Of a DNA stretch of 64,000 bases, positions 18,558 through 28,163 are shown piece by piece. The stretch covers positions 1 through 64,000 of the forward strand of contig JAUHXS010000009.1 of the NCBI GenBank assembly GCA_030426955.1, given 5' to 3'. A program made the position numbers and the translations under genes. The notes beneath the pieces were generated by a model that saw only the letters and a program-made list of their open reading frames with translations, did no database searches and had not been told where the DNA came from. Each line of letters starts with the position of its first letter. Within the stretch, counting starts at the first letter, position 1. The stretch comes from Bacteroidia bacterium (GTDB lineage: Bacteria; Bacteroidota; Bacteroidia; Chitinophagales; JAUHXS01).

Positions 18558-19313
18558 CTAAATCAAAGTATAAATGCTTTTCTTAACCCAACCTACTTTA
18601 CCATCAGCTAACTTAATTTTACTCCATTCGCCTAGTCCATCAATCACTTTTACCTTAAGCCCTTCGTGAATAATAAATAGGTCTGTGCTATTCTCATCAG
18701 GTGAAGATTTCACATAAGCATTGTTATCAAAAATAATGGCGTGATTTTTTGACTGCTCCTTTTTATGTTGACTCCAGGCTGTTGTTAAAAATAATACTGA
18801 TGCCAGTACTGATATGATTGTAATCAAAAAGACAACCCTTTTCATCACAACATTATTAGAGTATAAAATCATTGCGATCGATACAAAAATGATCCAAATG
18901 AAAGTGAGAAATATTTTTGTCCAACCACATGAAGACAATGCTTGCTTAAATACGTTCCAATATTTGGCTAAGATAAATTCTGGTATGGGTTCTATTTTAT
19001 CCGTCGTCCTAAGGTTTGCTAATTGTAGGTTAAACGCAATATCCTCATCTCCAGGGGACAACCTTTTTGCCCTCTCATAATTCAATATAGCAGGAGCAAC
19101 ATCTCCTGTTTTAAAGTAGCAATTACCAATATTGAAATATAATTCTGCTGACTCATACCCCATATTATTTATAGAATCATAGATAGATAGTGCTTTTGAG
19201 TATTCTTGTTGCTTATATGCTTCGTTACCCAGATTAAACAACTCGGTAACATTACCACCGCTTACCGTAATGCTTATCAATAGAAATAATATGTTTGCTA
19301 AATGCCTTCTCAT
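18558..19313 (-). CDS. batE: BatE: TPR membrane protein with C-terminal SH3 domain
   Basis: 251 aa, the last gene of the Bat (aerotolerance-type) operon. A signal-like start is followed by TPR units (about 25-105; FNLGNEAYKQQEYSKALSIY and LYFNIGNCYFKTGDVAPAI), two membrane segments (about 130-180), and a bacterial SH3-like domain (about 195-251; YVKSSPDENSTDLFIIHEG ending WVKKSIYTLI). The start overlaps the batD stop by 4 nt. The Bat system is linked to oxidative stress and envelope integrity in Bacteroides and Leptospira-like operons; the molecular role of BatE is unclear. Confidence 0.85.
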   Translation of the reverse strand: MRRHLANILFLLISITVSGGNVTELFNLGNEAYKQQEYSKALSIYDSINNMGYESAELYFNIGNCYFKTGDVAPAILNYERAKRLSPGDEDIAFNLQLANLRTTDKIEPIPEFILAKYWNVFKQALSSCGWTKIFLTFIWIIFVSIAMILYSNNVVMKRVVFLITIISVLASVLFLTTAWSQHKKEQSKNHAIIFDNNAYVKSSPDENSTDLFIIHEGLKVKVIDGLGEWSKIKLADGKVGWVKKSIYTLI

Positions 19314-21142
19314 ATTTTAGATTCTATTGTTGAGATTAAATCGATAGCTCCACTGTAGGTTTTCTCTAATGCATCACTACTTGACGAGGGCGCAAATAAT
19401 GCCATTTCACATTCGTCAATAGTTTCAAAGAGCCTTTGCAAGTCCTCTTCTGAAACTTTTTTATCTCCCAGTACATCTCTCACCTTATCTTTTGAAAGCA
19501 TGGCAGTTGGGATGTTAAAGCGATCACCTAAATACCCCCAAAGTGCTTTAACCACTTCATCGTAAAAGGCTTTTTTATCCCCTTCAGCCATATATTTTTT
19601 AGCTATTTTCAATTTCTTTTTTGCGATACCTGTTGCCTTCTTACTTTTCAACAAAGTGGTATTGCTTCTCAATTTATTTTGACGCTTTAGTAGAAATACT
19701 AAAACGGCCAATAATAAAAACGGAAGCCCAAGTAATAAGAAAAATAATGGCGATCCAAAGCATACTTTGCCTTTCTCTTTCAGCCCTTTCGAGTTTATTT
19801 TTATGTAGCGTATATCCTGACCTAATAACTCAATATTTTCTTTACTAATACCCGTAACCTGATTATTAGAAACATATTCCCCGTCTCCTTTCGCCACTTT
19901 TATGGTATACTCTGGTGACTGTACTCGCACGTAATCTTTCTTCTTTGTATCAAAATAAGAGAAGTAAACAGATGGCAAGCGATATTCTCCCGGACGCCTT
20001 GGTATTAATAAGTATTCATAGGTTTTACTTCCCCTTACTGGATTACTACCTTTGGGGAAGTTTTCAGTAATTTTTGGATCATATGCCTCAAAGTCTTTTG
20101 GCAAATCAATCTCGGGTGCGTCTACTAGCTTAACATTTCCTGTTCCTGATATTTTAATTTTAAAGCTGAGTGGTTCGTTGACCTTAGTTTCAGATTCACT
20201 TAACTCCGTATCGAAAGAAAACTGCCCAACCGCACCTGTAAAGTTGCTCGGCTTATTTTTTCGTGGCAATGGTTTTACTTTGACATTGATCTTGTTGGTT
20301 CTCATCTTATGCTTTACATCTTTATAACCTCCAAAAAAATCATCAAAGAAGAAATCATCAAACACACTTCTTCTCTTACGGTTGTTTTGTTGCTTTATCC
20401 TAACTGCCGCTTCCATCTCTAGTGGATCAATACTCAATGTACCATCTCTTTGTGGAAACAAAGCTACTTTTCTTATAGTGGCCACATTGAATGCCACTCC
20501 ATCAACCATTTCCTTTTTTGCTGTTAGTTGTTGTGGATACTCAATATCATTACTCCAGAAACCAGTAAAAGCAGGCATTTTGTCTACACCATAGTTAACT
20601 ATTTGCAAACGAGTATATAGCTTGAAAGTCACCGTTACTTGTTCACCTTGATACACACTTGATTTATCTACAAATGCCCTGATATAAACGTTATCTGCAA
20701 TAGTATTTCCCTGAGATTGTTGTCCACCACTTGACTGATTATTTCCTCCATTAGCTGCTTTTACCGCTTCGACGGTTACACTGTTTGATTCAAAGTTTTT
20801 ACCCTTATAAGTAAACTTAGCAGGTACAATTGTTATTTTACCTACCTGCTTTGGCTGAAGCAGATAAGATAAAGACAGAGAACTAGACATCCGTCCATTA
20901 ACAATCTGCATACTCGTAGATTGGTTAGGCCCTGATAAAATTTTGAATTTACTAAAATCGGGTTGCTGAAACTGATTCAACTCTGCGTTCTTGATTGTAT
21001 AGGTCAACTGCACATAGTCATTCAATGCTACTTGCTTTTTGTTGACAGAAGCAGAGAATACGATTTCTTGTGCCCTGACCGAAAAAGTCAAAACGCCTAA
21101 AACAAGCAGAAAGAAAAATGATATGTTTTTAATTGTTTTCAA
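19310..21142 (-). CDS. batD: BatD: large periplasmic membrane-anchored protein
   Basis: 610 aa. Signal peptide (1-24, ending SVRAQ), then several beta-sandwich domains: VFSASVNKKQVALNDYVQLTY at the start, GTGNVKLVDAPEIDLP in the third repeat, and YEYLLIPRRPGEYRLPSVYFSYFD typical of BatD. A membrane helix at about 460-485 (PLFFLLLGLPFLLLAVLVFLL) is followed by a cytoplasmic helical tail of about 120 residues ending in DLISTIESKI. It lies between batC (46 nt upstream) and batE (4-nt overlap). Confidence 0.9.
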   Translation of the reverse strand: MKTIKNISFFFLLVLGVLTFSVRAQEIVFSASVNKKQVALNDYVQLTYTIKNAELNQFQQPDFSKFKILSGPNQSTSMQIVNGRMSSSLSLSYLLQPKQVGKITIVPAKFTYKGKNFESNSVTVEAVKAANGGNNQSSGGQQSQGNTIADNVYIRAFVDKSSVYQGEQVTVTFKLYTRLQIVNYGVDKMPAFTGFWSNDIEYPQQLTAKKEMVDGVAFNVATIRKVALFPQRDGTLSIDPLEMEAAVRIKQQNNRKRRSVFDDFFFDDFFGGYKDVKHKMRTNKINVKVKPLPRKNKPSNFTGAVGQFSFDTELSESETKVNEPLSFKIKISGTGNVKLVDAPEIDLPKDFEAYDPKITENFPKGSNPVRGSKTYEYLLIPRRPGEYRLPSVYFSYFDTKKKDYVRVQSPEYTIKVAKGDGEYVSNNQVTGISKENIELLGQDIRYIKINSKGLKEKGKVCFGSPLFFLLLGLPFLLLAVLVFLLKRQNKLRSNTTLLKSKKATGIAKKKLKIAKKYMAEGDKKAFYDEVVKALWGYLGDRFNIPTAMLSKDKVRDVLGDKKVSEEDLQRLFETIDECEMALFAPSSSSDALEKTYSGAIDLISTIESKI

Positions 21143-21188
21143 AACCTATACAAAGATGTCGTTTTATTTTATGAAAGGGTGAATTGGA

Positions 21189-21965
21189 CTACCAATCTTT
21201 ATCACTTTTCATTTTTTTACCTTTTCGTTTTTGTAGTAATAATTTCTCTTGTAATTTTTTCTCCTCATTCTTAAGTGCTTCTAACAAACGCTCGGCTTCT
21301 TCCTTAGAAAGTCTTTGTTCTCTTGGCTGAGTTTGCTGTTGTTGTTCATTTTGATCTTGTTGTTGCTGGTCTTGTTTCTGCTGCTGATCTTGTTGATCCT
21401 TTTGCTGTTGTTCTTTATTTTGTTGATTTTCCTTCTGATCATTTTTCTGATTTTGATCCTGCTGATCTTGATTTTGATCTTTTTTGTCCTCGTCATCCTT
21501 TTTATCATCCTTCTTTTGATCCTGATTTTGTTGTGGAGGATTTTGCTTTAGCATCATTTGAGCATAAGCCAGGTTTTGACGTGTCTCCATATCTTTAGGA
21601 TTATTCTTTAATGCATTTTTATATGCACCGATAGCTTCCTGATACTTCTTTTGATCCATATAAGTGTTACCAAGATTATGATAAGCTTTCGACCTTATTT
21701 CTTTATTCTGAGTAGTTTCAGCAGCTATTCTAAATTGATCAATTGCTTCATCAGCTTTCTTTTGCTTGAAATAAGCATCGCCTAGATTAAATACTCCTTC
21801 AACACTTTTTCCATTTTTTTCTAATGCTTTTTTATAATTAACTTCTGCTTCTGAATAATTTCCTTTTTCATATTCACTATTCCCATCACGAATCAGACCT
21901 CTTTCAGCCTGTCCAAAAGCAACAGCCGAATAAAAACATAATATGTATAACAGATATTTATACAT
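21189..21965 (-). CDS. batC: BatC: TPR protein with Gln/Lys/Asp-rich tail
   Basis: 258 aa. Signal peptide (1-18, ending AFGQ), three to four TPR units between about residue 20 and 145 (EGVFNLGDAYFKQKKADEAI; AYHNLGNTYMDQKKYQEAI), then a long low-complexity Gln/Lys/Asp-rich region (about 150-225) and a basic end. This architecture is usual for BatC. The low-complexity region makes long false open frames on the plus strand (21315-21598). The start overlaps batB by 8 nt. It likely scaffolds the periplasmic Bat complex; this is inferred from the family. Confidence 0.88.
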   Translation of the reverse strand: MYKYLLYILCFYSAVAFGQAERGLIRDGNSEYEKGNYSEAEVNYKKALEKNGKSVEGVFNLGDAYFKQKKADEAIDQFRIAAETTQNKEIRSKAYHNLGNTYMDQKKYQEAIGAYKNALKNNPKDMETRQNLAYAQMMLKQNPPQQNQDQKKDDKKDDEDKKDQNQDQQDQNQKNDQKENQQNKEQQQKDQQDQQQKQDQQQQDQNEQQQQTQPREQRLSKEEAERLLEALKNEEKKLQEKLLLQKRKGKKMKSDKDW

Positions 21966-22995
21966 CTTTTGCCCTTAAAAATTTAAAATCAAACACTCTG
22001 CTAGCTCTCTCAGATATCAAAAACTCCAGGATCAAGAGTAATAAAGCTACTCCAAGAAAGTACTGAAATTTGTCATCATAATCCGTGTAAACACGTTCTT
22101 CAAAATCTTTTTTCTCAATTGATCCTAACTCTTTGATCAGGTAATCCACATCATTATTTCCTCCTGACAAATGAATATATTGACCATTTCCGGCAACAGA
22201 TATTTGTTGTAAAATAACTTCATTTAGTTTTGATAATACAATCTCCCCACCCTTGTCTCTTTTAAAGTCCACTTGAGTATTTCTTCTATAAATTGGAATT
22301 GGTGCACCTTGAGCCGACCCTACGCCTACTGTGAATATAGAAACCCCTTCTGAAGCTGCTGATTTTGCCATTTCCAATGCATCGGCCTCGTGATCTTCCC
22401 CGTCTGTAATAATGACTAGCGCCTTATGCTGTTGCTCTCCAGCTTTAAATGCTGTCATTGCTTGACCAATCGCATCACTCAATGCCGTTCCCTGCGTTGG
22501 AACCATTTCTGTGTTAACTGTGCTTAAGAACATCTTAGCAGCTGCATAATCTGTTGTCAGAGGCATTTGTAGATATGCATTTCCCGCAAAAACAATTAGT
22601 CCTACTCTATCATTTTGCATGCCATCAATAATCTTGGATACAAAGCGCTGAGCTCTTAGCAAACGATTGGGTTTCACATCCTCTGCCAACATGCTTTTGG
22701 AGACATCTAAAGCTATAATGATGTCGATGCCCGAACGTTTTACTTTTTCCAACTTTGATCCTAACTGCAAGTTGGCTAACCCTAAAATCAAAAAAGTGAA
22801 TGCTAAAACAAATAAGAAAAATTTGATTTGATGTTTGTACTTCGGCAATAAAGGCGATAATTGTTTTATCAAGTCATAATTCCCAAATAGTTTAAGACTC
22901 TTTTTACGCCATCTCATCATCAATAAAAAAAGCAGCAAGAAGATAGGAATGGCTATCAAACCATAAAAGTATATTGTATTTTCAAACCTCAACAT
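21958..22995 (-). CDS. batB: BatB: membrane vWA-domain protein
   Basis: 345 aa. Two membrane helices near the N-terminus (about 9-28 and 58-78), a von Willebrand A domain (about 90-290) with a complete MIDAS motif (ALDVSKSMLAEDV, then a Thr-containing TTDYAAAK and ITDGEDHEAD), and a C-terminal helix at about 312-330. The vWA domain is expected to face the periplasm and to bind other Bat subunits through a metal ion. Its start immediately follows the batA stop with no spacer, and its stop overlaps batC. Confidence 0.92.
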   Translation of the reverse strand: MLRFENTIYFYGLIAIPIFLLLFLLMMRWRKKSLKLFGNYDLIKQLSPLLPKYKHQIKFFLFVLAFTFLILGLANLQLGSKLEKVKRSGIDIIIALDVSKSMLAEDVKPNRLLRAQRFVSKIIDGMQNDRVGLIVFAGNAYLQMPLTTDYAAAKMFLSTVNTEMVPTQGTALSDAIGQAMTAFKAGEQQHKALVIITDGEDHEADALEMAKSAASEGVSIFTVGVGSAQGAPIPIYRRNTQVDFKRDKGGEIVLSKLNEVILQQISVAGNGQYIHLSGGNNDVDYLIKELGSIEKKDFEERVYTDYDDKFQYFLGVALLLLILEFLISERASRVFDFKFLRAKDV

Positions 22996-24000
22996 CTACG
23001 GTATACTTTTAAATATGGTGTATGACAATAGTGCTTCAAGTCCCAAAAGCAATCCAGTTATAATCGCAAATGGATAAAACTTTTCCGACTTTCTACTATA
23101 GGCAGAAACTTCAATTTTTGTCTTTTCTAACTGGTCAATTTCACTATAAATATCGGTTAATGCCTTGTTACTAGTTGCCCTAAAATATTTACCATTCGTC
23201 ATTTCAGCAATATTCTGCATCAATGGCTCGTCTATATTTGCCTCTATATTTTGATATTGAATGCCATAAGGTGTTTGAACTGGATACGGCGCTTCTCCCC
23301 GACTTCCTAAACCAATCGTATAAACTCTTATGTCAAACTGAATAGCGGTTTCCGCTGCAGTTACTGGATCAATAAAACCCGAGTTATTGTCTCCGTCTGT
23401 CAGAAGAATCACCACTTTACTCTTGGCTTCGCTTTCTTTTAATCGATTTACGGCATTTGCCAATCCCATTCCAATCGCTGTACCATCTTCTATTATACCA
23501 CTTTTAACATCTTTTAATAAGTTTTTAATCACCGCATGGTCCGTTGTGATCGGACACTGTGTAAAGCTTTCACCCGCAAATACAATCAACCCAATACGAT
23601 CATTTTGCCTTTCATCAATAAAAGTAGCGGCTACCTTTTTAGAAGCCTCCAATCGATTGGGTCGTAAGTCTTCGGCCAACATACTACTAGAAACATCCAT
23701 TGCCATAACAATATCTATTCCTTCTGTAGTAATTTTTTCTTCACTTAAACTGGATTGTGGCCTTGCTAATGCCAATATTATCATTGCTATTGCAATCCCT
23801 CTTAAAGCTATTGGCAATATCTTCAACTTTGCTCGTAATGAAGTACCAGTACTTGCTAGATTTCCCAAAGTCGATATTTTTAGCTCGGGATAACGTTGTT
23901 TATAACGCCACCATTGCCATCCAGCTAATAAGGGTATTATCAGCAAGAGATATAGCAACTCAGGATTTGCAAATGTTATATTATTCCAAAATGCCTTCAC
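22996..24000 (-). CDS. batA: BatA: membrane vWA-domain protein
   Basis: 334 aa, paralogous to batB downstream. Helices at about 15-30 and 60-80, vWA domain at about 90-300 with MIDAS residues in AMDVSSSMLAEDLRPNRL and LLTDGDNNSGF, and a final membrane helix (about 308-330). The first MIDAS block is nearly the same as that of BatB, consistent with an old gene duplication. Its start lies 20 nt inside the preceding gene. Predicted role: with BatB, the core of the membrane complex supplied by the MoxR ATPase. Confidence 0.93.
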   Translation of the reverse strand: MKAFWNNITFANPELLYLLLIIPLLAGWQWWRYKQRYPELKISTLGNLASTGTSLRAKLKILPIALRGIAIAMIILALARPQSSLSEEKITTEGIDIVMAMDVSSSMLAEDLRPNRLEASKKVAATFIDERQNDRIGLIVFAGESFTQCPITTDHAVIKNLLKDVKSGIIEDGTAIGMGLANAVNRLKESEAKSKVVILLTDGDNNSGFIDPVTAAETAIQFDIRVYTIGLGSRGEAPYPVQTPYGIQYQNIEANIDEPLMQNIAEMTNGKYFRATSNKALTDIYSEIDQLEKTKIEVSAYSRKSEKFYPFAIITGLLLGLEALLSYTIFKSIP

Positions 24001-24949
24001 CTTCTTTGTCTTTTTCCTCTTTTGGTTTATTGATTTCTTTTGTCAACTCCACAAACTGATATGCATCTTTCAAGACTTTTTCATGTTCATCTGGAAGTGG
24101 TTTTGCCTTCGCAAACTTCACCAAGTCTGATAAAAAGAGCATTTCCTTTAAAATGTTGTATGGTTCTACATCAACAGTAGTTCTATTCATTACTTCCAAT
24201 ATCTCATCTGTTGTAGATTCAAGCGCTGGCTTATGATATCTTAGCTCAATATATTCTCTAATAATATCAGATACCCCACTATAATACCCTTTGCTATCTC
24301 CTTTTTGCCACAACTTCTCTTCTTCTAGTAATTTTAGTTTATTGATAGCAATTACATGAGCAGGTTCTTTTGGCTTTAGTTTCTCAACTACCTCAGGTTT
24401 TTCTCTATTTTTCATCCATAGGTAAATACCAAGTGCTATTGCTAGAACTATTAGTGCACCAATTAGATATGGCAATACTTCTTTAAAAGTCAGAGGCACT
24501 TCTAAAGGCTCTTTGATTGGATTAAGGCTAAATTTTGAAGTATCTATGGGTACAGTATTCACCGTAACCAATAAAGGCTCGGTTAAAACACTATCAAGTC
24601 CACTACCTGTTTTAACTTGAAACTTTATGGGTTCGATCACATAATAACCAGAATCAAATGAAGTAATTGTAAGGTCTTGTTGATACACATTATTACCATT
24701 GTTGGATATGGTGTCAATCTTTGACTTTTCAATAATTTCAAACGCACTGACAGAATCAAGTAATTGGGGCCAAACAACCTCTTTTGAACTAGTGTTAAGC
24801 GTTAATGTAAGTTTTATCCAATCTCCGATTAAGATTTGATTGGTATCCAAAGTAGCTTTGACAGAATGAGTTTGAGCATGAGATAGAAAAAAAGAAATTG
24901 ATAATAAAAAGGTAAATAATATTCTCGAATAAGAGTTAAGTGTTTTCAC
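23981..24949 (-). CDS. Bat-operon membrane protein (BatD-like/DUF4381-like)
   Basis: About 322 aa from a GTG at 24949-24947, giving MKTLNSYSRILFTFLLSISF, a normal signal peptide ending SHAQ. A longer frame opens at 25090 (ATG at 25084) but would place about 45 odd residues, including LPSLPSRQAG encoded by a CCTGCC/GGCAGG palindrome, before the signal peptide. I therefore prefer the GTG. The mature part has a beta-sandwich domain (about 30-150), a membrane helix (about 165-185; LPYLIGALIVLAIALGIYLW) and a cytoplasmic helical tail. It overlaps batA by 20 nt. Genes of this type commonly sit between the DUF58 and vWA genes. Confidence 0.8.
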   Translation of the reverse strand: MKTLNSYSRILFTFLLSISFFLSHAQTHSVKATLDTNQILIGDWIKLTLTLNTSSKEVVWPQLLDSVSAFEIIEKSKIDTISNNGNNVYQQDLTITSFDSGYYVIEPIKFQVKTGSGLDSVLTEPLLVTVNTVPIDTSKFSLNPIKEPLEVPLTFKEVLPYLIGALIVLAIALGIYLWMKNREKPEVVEKLKPKEPAHVIAINKLKLLEEEKLWQKGDSKGYYSGVSDIIREYIELRYHKPALESTTDEILEVMNRTTVDVEPYNILKEMLFLSDLVKFAKAKPLPDEHEKVLKDAYQFVELTKEINKPKEEKDKEGEGILE

Positions 24950-24963
24950 CACCCCCAACCCAG

Positions 24964-24980
24964 CCTGCCGGCTAGGCAGG
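24964..24980. repeat. Perfect CCTGCC/GGCAGG palindrome
   Basis: CCTGCC, loop GGCTA, GGCAGG. The same stem occurs at 11483-11502. Here it sits inside the Bat operon, in the 135-nt stretch between the DUF58 stop and the likely GTG start of the next gene. Confidence 0.7.
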
Positions 24981-25089
24981 GAGGGGAGTTTATCGCCTAA
25001 ATTTAATTCTTGACCGTCATAAAACTGAAATAAGTCACTTAGGGTCTCTTTATTAACGAATGATATTTTTCTTACAACACCCATTCCCA

Positions 25090-25953
25090 CTATCTACGCT
25101 TAAAGAACTTTAATAATGCATTGACATAAGACTCCTTCGTATTGATATCTAATTTACTTGCCCCAGTTTGCAAAAAAGTCTTTTTAAAATATTGGTAATT
25201 GTAAGCATATGATTGCTCATAATCATGTCTTACTTTCTTGCTAGAAGTATCTACCCACTTTGTTTGCCCAGTCTCCGCATCAATCATCCTAACTAATCCA
25301 ATCGGGGGCAATGATCTTTCACGATCATCATAAATACGGATTCCAACCATATCATGTCTTCTCGCTGCAATATTCAAAGGGTCTTTATAGTCTTTATCTA
25401 TAAAATCGGAGATCATAAAAACAATACTTCTCTTTTTGGTAACATTGTTTAAGAACTTAAGTGCTTCGCCAATGTTTGTCTTTTTATGCACCGCTTTAAA
25501 ATCTAACAACTCACGAATAATTCTAAGAATGTGTGACTTCCCTTTTTTCGGTGGAATAAACTTTTCTACTTGATCACTAAAAAATATAACACCAACCTTA
25601 TCGTTATTTTGCATTGCAGCAAACGACAGCACAGCACATATTTCCGTAATAATCTCATTTTTCATTTGCTCTCCCGTACCAAAAAAAGATGATGCACTCA
25701 CATCTACTAATAACATGACCGTTAACTCTCTCTCCTCTTCAAATATTTTGATATAAGGATGATTCAAACGCGCCGTTACGTTCCAATCAATTGCTCGAAT
25801 ATCATCTCCATATTGGTATTCTCTTACCTCACTAAAAGACATTCCTCTACCCTTAAAAGCACTATGATACTCTCCTGAGAAAATCTGACTTGATAATCCT
25901 CTGGTTTTTATCTCAATCTTCCGTACCTTTTTTAATAATTCGCTCGTTTCCAT
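25090..25953 (-). CDS. DUF58 (vWA-like) protein of the MoxR/Bat operon
   Basis: 287 aa with the DUF58 block FKGRGMSFSEVREYQYGDD followed by DWNVTARLNHPYIKIFEEE, and a vWA-like core starting LLVDVSASSFFGTGEQ. No membrane helix or signal peptide is seen, so it is cytoplasmic. DUF58 proteins accompany MoxR ATPases in essentially all such operons and are thought to be their client or adaptor. It lies 79 nt downstream of moxR; that spacer contains a perfect 10-bp inverted repeat (25975-26008). Confidence 0.92.
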   Translation of the reverse strand: METSELLKKVRKIEIKTRGLSSQIFSGEYHSAFKGRGMSFSEVREYQYGDDIRAIDWNVTARLNHPYIKIFEEERELTVMLLVDVSASSFFGTGEQMKNEIITEICAVLSFAAMQNNDKVGVIFFSDQVEKFIPPKKGKSHILRIIRELLDFKAVHKKTNIGEALKFLNNVTKKRSIVFMISDFIDKDYKDPLNIAARRHDMVGIRIYDDRERSLPPIGLVRMIDAETGQTKWVDTSSKKVRHDYEQSYAYNYQYFKKTFLQTGASKLDINTKESYVNALLKFFKRR

Positions 25954-25974
25954 CTTTTAGTTTATACTTAAATA

Positions 25975-26008
25975 GTTCAGAGTTTATAATTTCTAAACAA
26001 CTCTGAAC
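25975..26008. repeat. Inverted repeat between moxR and the DUF58 gene
   Basis: GTTCAGAGTT at 25975-25984 and AACTCTGAAC at 25999-26008 form a perfect 10-bp stem with a 14-nt loop. No T-tract follows on the transcribed strand, so it is more likely one of the dispersed palindromes (or an RNA-processing site in the operon) than a terminator. A related GAGTTCAGAGTTATAA sequence occurs near 58193-58208. Confidence 0.6.
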
Positions 26009-26032
26009 TCGTAATTCTAAACTCAAAACCCT

Positions 26033-27040
26033 TTAAGGTACTTCTACCGCATTCAGAATATCACTAATAATATTTTCTGAAGTTATATTTTCGGCTTCGG
26101 CTTCGTAGGTTAATCCTATTCGATGTCTAAGCACATCAAAACATACTGCACGTACATCTTCTGGAATCACATAACCCCTTCTCTTAATAAAGGCGTAAGC
26201 TTTAGATGCTAATGCCAAACTAATACTAGCTCTTGGTGAGCCTCCATAGTTGATCAAATGCTCTAATTTATCTAGGCTATATGCTTTAGGATCTCTTGTT
26301 GCACCAACGATATCTAAAATATATTGTTCTATTTTTTCATCCATATAAACCTCTCTTACCAAGTCTCTTGCCTTAAGAATGTCATTCGGTTTGATCACCG
26401 CTTTTACTTTTTCAAAAGTATTGTTCACACTATTTCTCAAAACCAACCTTTCCTCTTCCTTTTGAGGATAAGTAATGACTACTTTGAGCATAAAACGATC
26501 CACTTGTGCCTCTGGTAATGGATATGTACCTTCTTGCTCAATTGGGTTTTGAGTAGCTAATACTAAGAAAGGTTCTTCCAACTTGAATGTTTCGTCACCG
26601 ATAGTCACCTGACGTTCCTGCATGGCTTCCAATAAAGCACTTTGTACTTTTGCTGGAGCTCTGTTGATCTCATCTGCTAACACAAAATTTGCAAAAATAG
26701 GTCCTTTTTTAACCACAAAATCATTGGTCTTTTGATTATATATTAAAGTACCAATTACGTCTGCAGGCAAAAGATCAGGTGTAAACTGAATTCTACTGAA
26801 TTTAGTATCAACAGCAGTTGATAGTGTTTTTATAGCTAATGTTTTTGCTAGCCCTGGCACCCCTTCTAACAATACATGACCTTGAGATAAAATACCGATT
26901 AAAAGTCTCTCAATCATGTATTTTTGCCCAACAATCGCTTTGCCAATTTCAAGATTCAACAGTTCAATAAAAGCACTCTCTTTTTGTATCTTTTCGTTTA
27001 AGGCTTTTATGTCTGTTGTTGGAGATCCTATTACTTCCAT
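26033..27040 (-). CDS. moxR: MoxR-family AAA+ ATPase
   Basis: 335 aa. Walker A GVPGLAKT, Walker B VLADEINRAP, sensor region LATQNPIEQEGTYPLPEAQ (typical MoxR) and the C-terminal lid with GGSPRASISLALASKAYA. It is a cytoplasmic chaperone-like ATPase and the first gene of the operon moxR, DUF58, BatD-like, batA, batB, batC, batD, batE. It likely acts on the DUF58/vWA partners for assembly or metal insertion (family inference). It is divergent from sucD, with a 210-bp shared upstream region. Confidence 0.95.
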   Translation of the reverse strand: MEVIGSPTTDIKALNEKIQKESAFIELLNLEIGKAIVGQKYMIERLLIGILSQGHVLLEGVPGLAKTLAIKTLSTAVDTKFSRIQFTPDLLPADVIGTLIYNQKTNDFVVKKGPIFANFVLADEINRAPAKVQSALLEAMQERQVTIGDETFKLEEPFLVLATQNPIEQEGTYPLPEAQVDRFMLKVVITYPQKEEERLVLRNSVNNTFEKVKAVIKPNDILKARDLVREVYMDEKIEQYILDIVGATRDPKAYSLDKLEHLINYGGSPRASISLALASKAYAFIKRRGYVIPEDVRAVCFDVLRHRIGLTYEAEAENITSENIISDILNAVEVP

Positions 27041-27195
27041 TCTTTCTTCTTTTTAGTGTTATACTATTACAACCAAAATAACAACAAATTAGTGTATGAA
27101 ACCAAGCCTTGAAGTGTTAAAAAATGTTAAAAAAATTTAACAGAACTTAACATACAGATATTAATAGCGTAGAGACAAAAAAAGAGGTGTAAGAT

Positions 27196-27226
27196 TTTGC
27201 TTTTTGGCATTAAGGTTATAGTTTTG
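27196..27226 (+). promoter_or_regulatory. Promoter of sucD
   Basis: TTTG at 27196-27199, a 19-bp spacer, then TAGTTTTG at 27219-27226, matching the Bacteroidota TTG-N19-TAnnTTTG pattern. The predicted transcript starts about 18 nt before the sucD ATG. Confidence 0.7.
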
Positions 27227-27250
27227 AGAGGTTCAAGTAAAAAGTAAGAT

Positions 27251-28135
27251 ATGTCAGTTTTAGTAAATAAAAATTCCAAAGTAATTGTTCAAGGTTTTAC
27301 AGGGAGTGAAGGTTCATTCCATGCTTCTCAAATGATTGAGTATGGCACTAACGTTGTTGGAGGTGTTACTCCAGGAAAAGGTGGTCAAACACATTTAGAA
27401 AAGCCTGTCTTTAACACTGTTGCTGATGCAGTTAAAGAAACTGGAGCTGATGTGTCTATCATTTTTGTTCCTCCTGCATTTGCTGCAGATGCAATTATGG
27501 AAGCTGCGGATGCAGGAATTAAAGTTATTATTGCTATTACTGAAGGAATTCCTGTTCAGGATATGGTCAAGACTAAAGAATACATAAAAGACAAAAACTG
27601 TACTTTAATTGGTCCCAATTGCCCAGGTGTTATTACTCCAGGAGAGGCAAAAGTTGGCATCATGCCTGGGTTTATTTTCAAGCAAGGTAGGGTTGGTATC
27701 GTCTCAAAATCAGGAACTTTAACTTATGAAGCTGCTGATCAAATTGTAAAAGCTGGATTAGGAATTTCTACTGCAATCGGCATCGGAGGAGACCCTATTA
27801 TTGGAACACCAACTAAAGAGGCTGTTGAATTACTCATGAACGATCCTGAGACAGATGCTATTGTAATGATTGGTGAGATTGGAGGAAACTATGAAGCTCT
27901 TGCTGCCAAATACATCAAATCAACTGGAAACAAAAAACCTGTAGTTGGTTTTATCGCTGGACAAACAGCACCTAAAGGTAGAACAATGGGACATGCCGGA
28001 GCAATCGTTGGTGGAAAAGATGATACGGCCGAGGCTAAAATGCAGATCATGAGAGAAAATGGCATTCATGTTGTAGAGTCTCCTGCTGTTATTGGGCAGA
28101 CAATGGCTGAGGTTTTGAGTGGTGTGACTGCTTAA
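27251..28135 (+). CDS. sucD: Succinyl-CoA synthetase, alpha subunit
   Basis: 294 aa. With the beta subunit (not in this window) it converts succinyl-CoA to succinate with substrate-level phosphorylation in the TCA cycle. Visible blocks: [20 protein letters not shown] (CoA-binding), [24 protein letters not shown], and the phosphorylated His248 in GHAGAIVGG. Having sucD away from sucC is seen in other Bacteroidota. It has its own promoter (27196-27226) and precedes rfbA by 28 nt. Confidence 0.97.
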   Translation: MSVLVNKNSKVIVQGFTGSEGSFHASQMIEYGTNVVGGVTPGKGGQTHLEKPVFNTVADAVKETGADVSIIFVPPAFAADAIMEAADAGIKVIIAITEGIPVQDMVKTKEYIKDKNCTLIGPNCPGVITPGEAKVGIMPGFIFKQGRVGIVSKSGTLTYEAADQIVKAGLGISTAIGIGGDPIIGTPTKEAVELLMNDPETDAIVMIGEIGGNYEALAAKYIKSTGNKKPVVGFIAGQTAPKGRTMGHAGAIVGGKDDTAEAKMQIMRENGIHVVESPAVIGQTMAEVLSGVTA

Positions 28136-28163
28136 GACAACTTCTCTAATTTAAATAATAAGT

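Noticed and set aside
21315-21598. Long Leu/Ile-rich open frames on the plus strand
   Set aside because: They are the complement of the Gln/Lys/Asp-rich low-complexity tail of batC. Frame composition is an artefact of that repeat.
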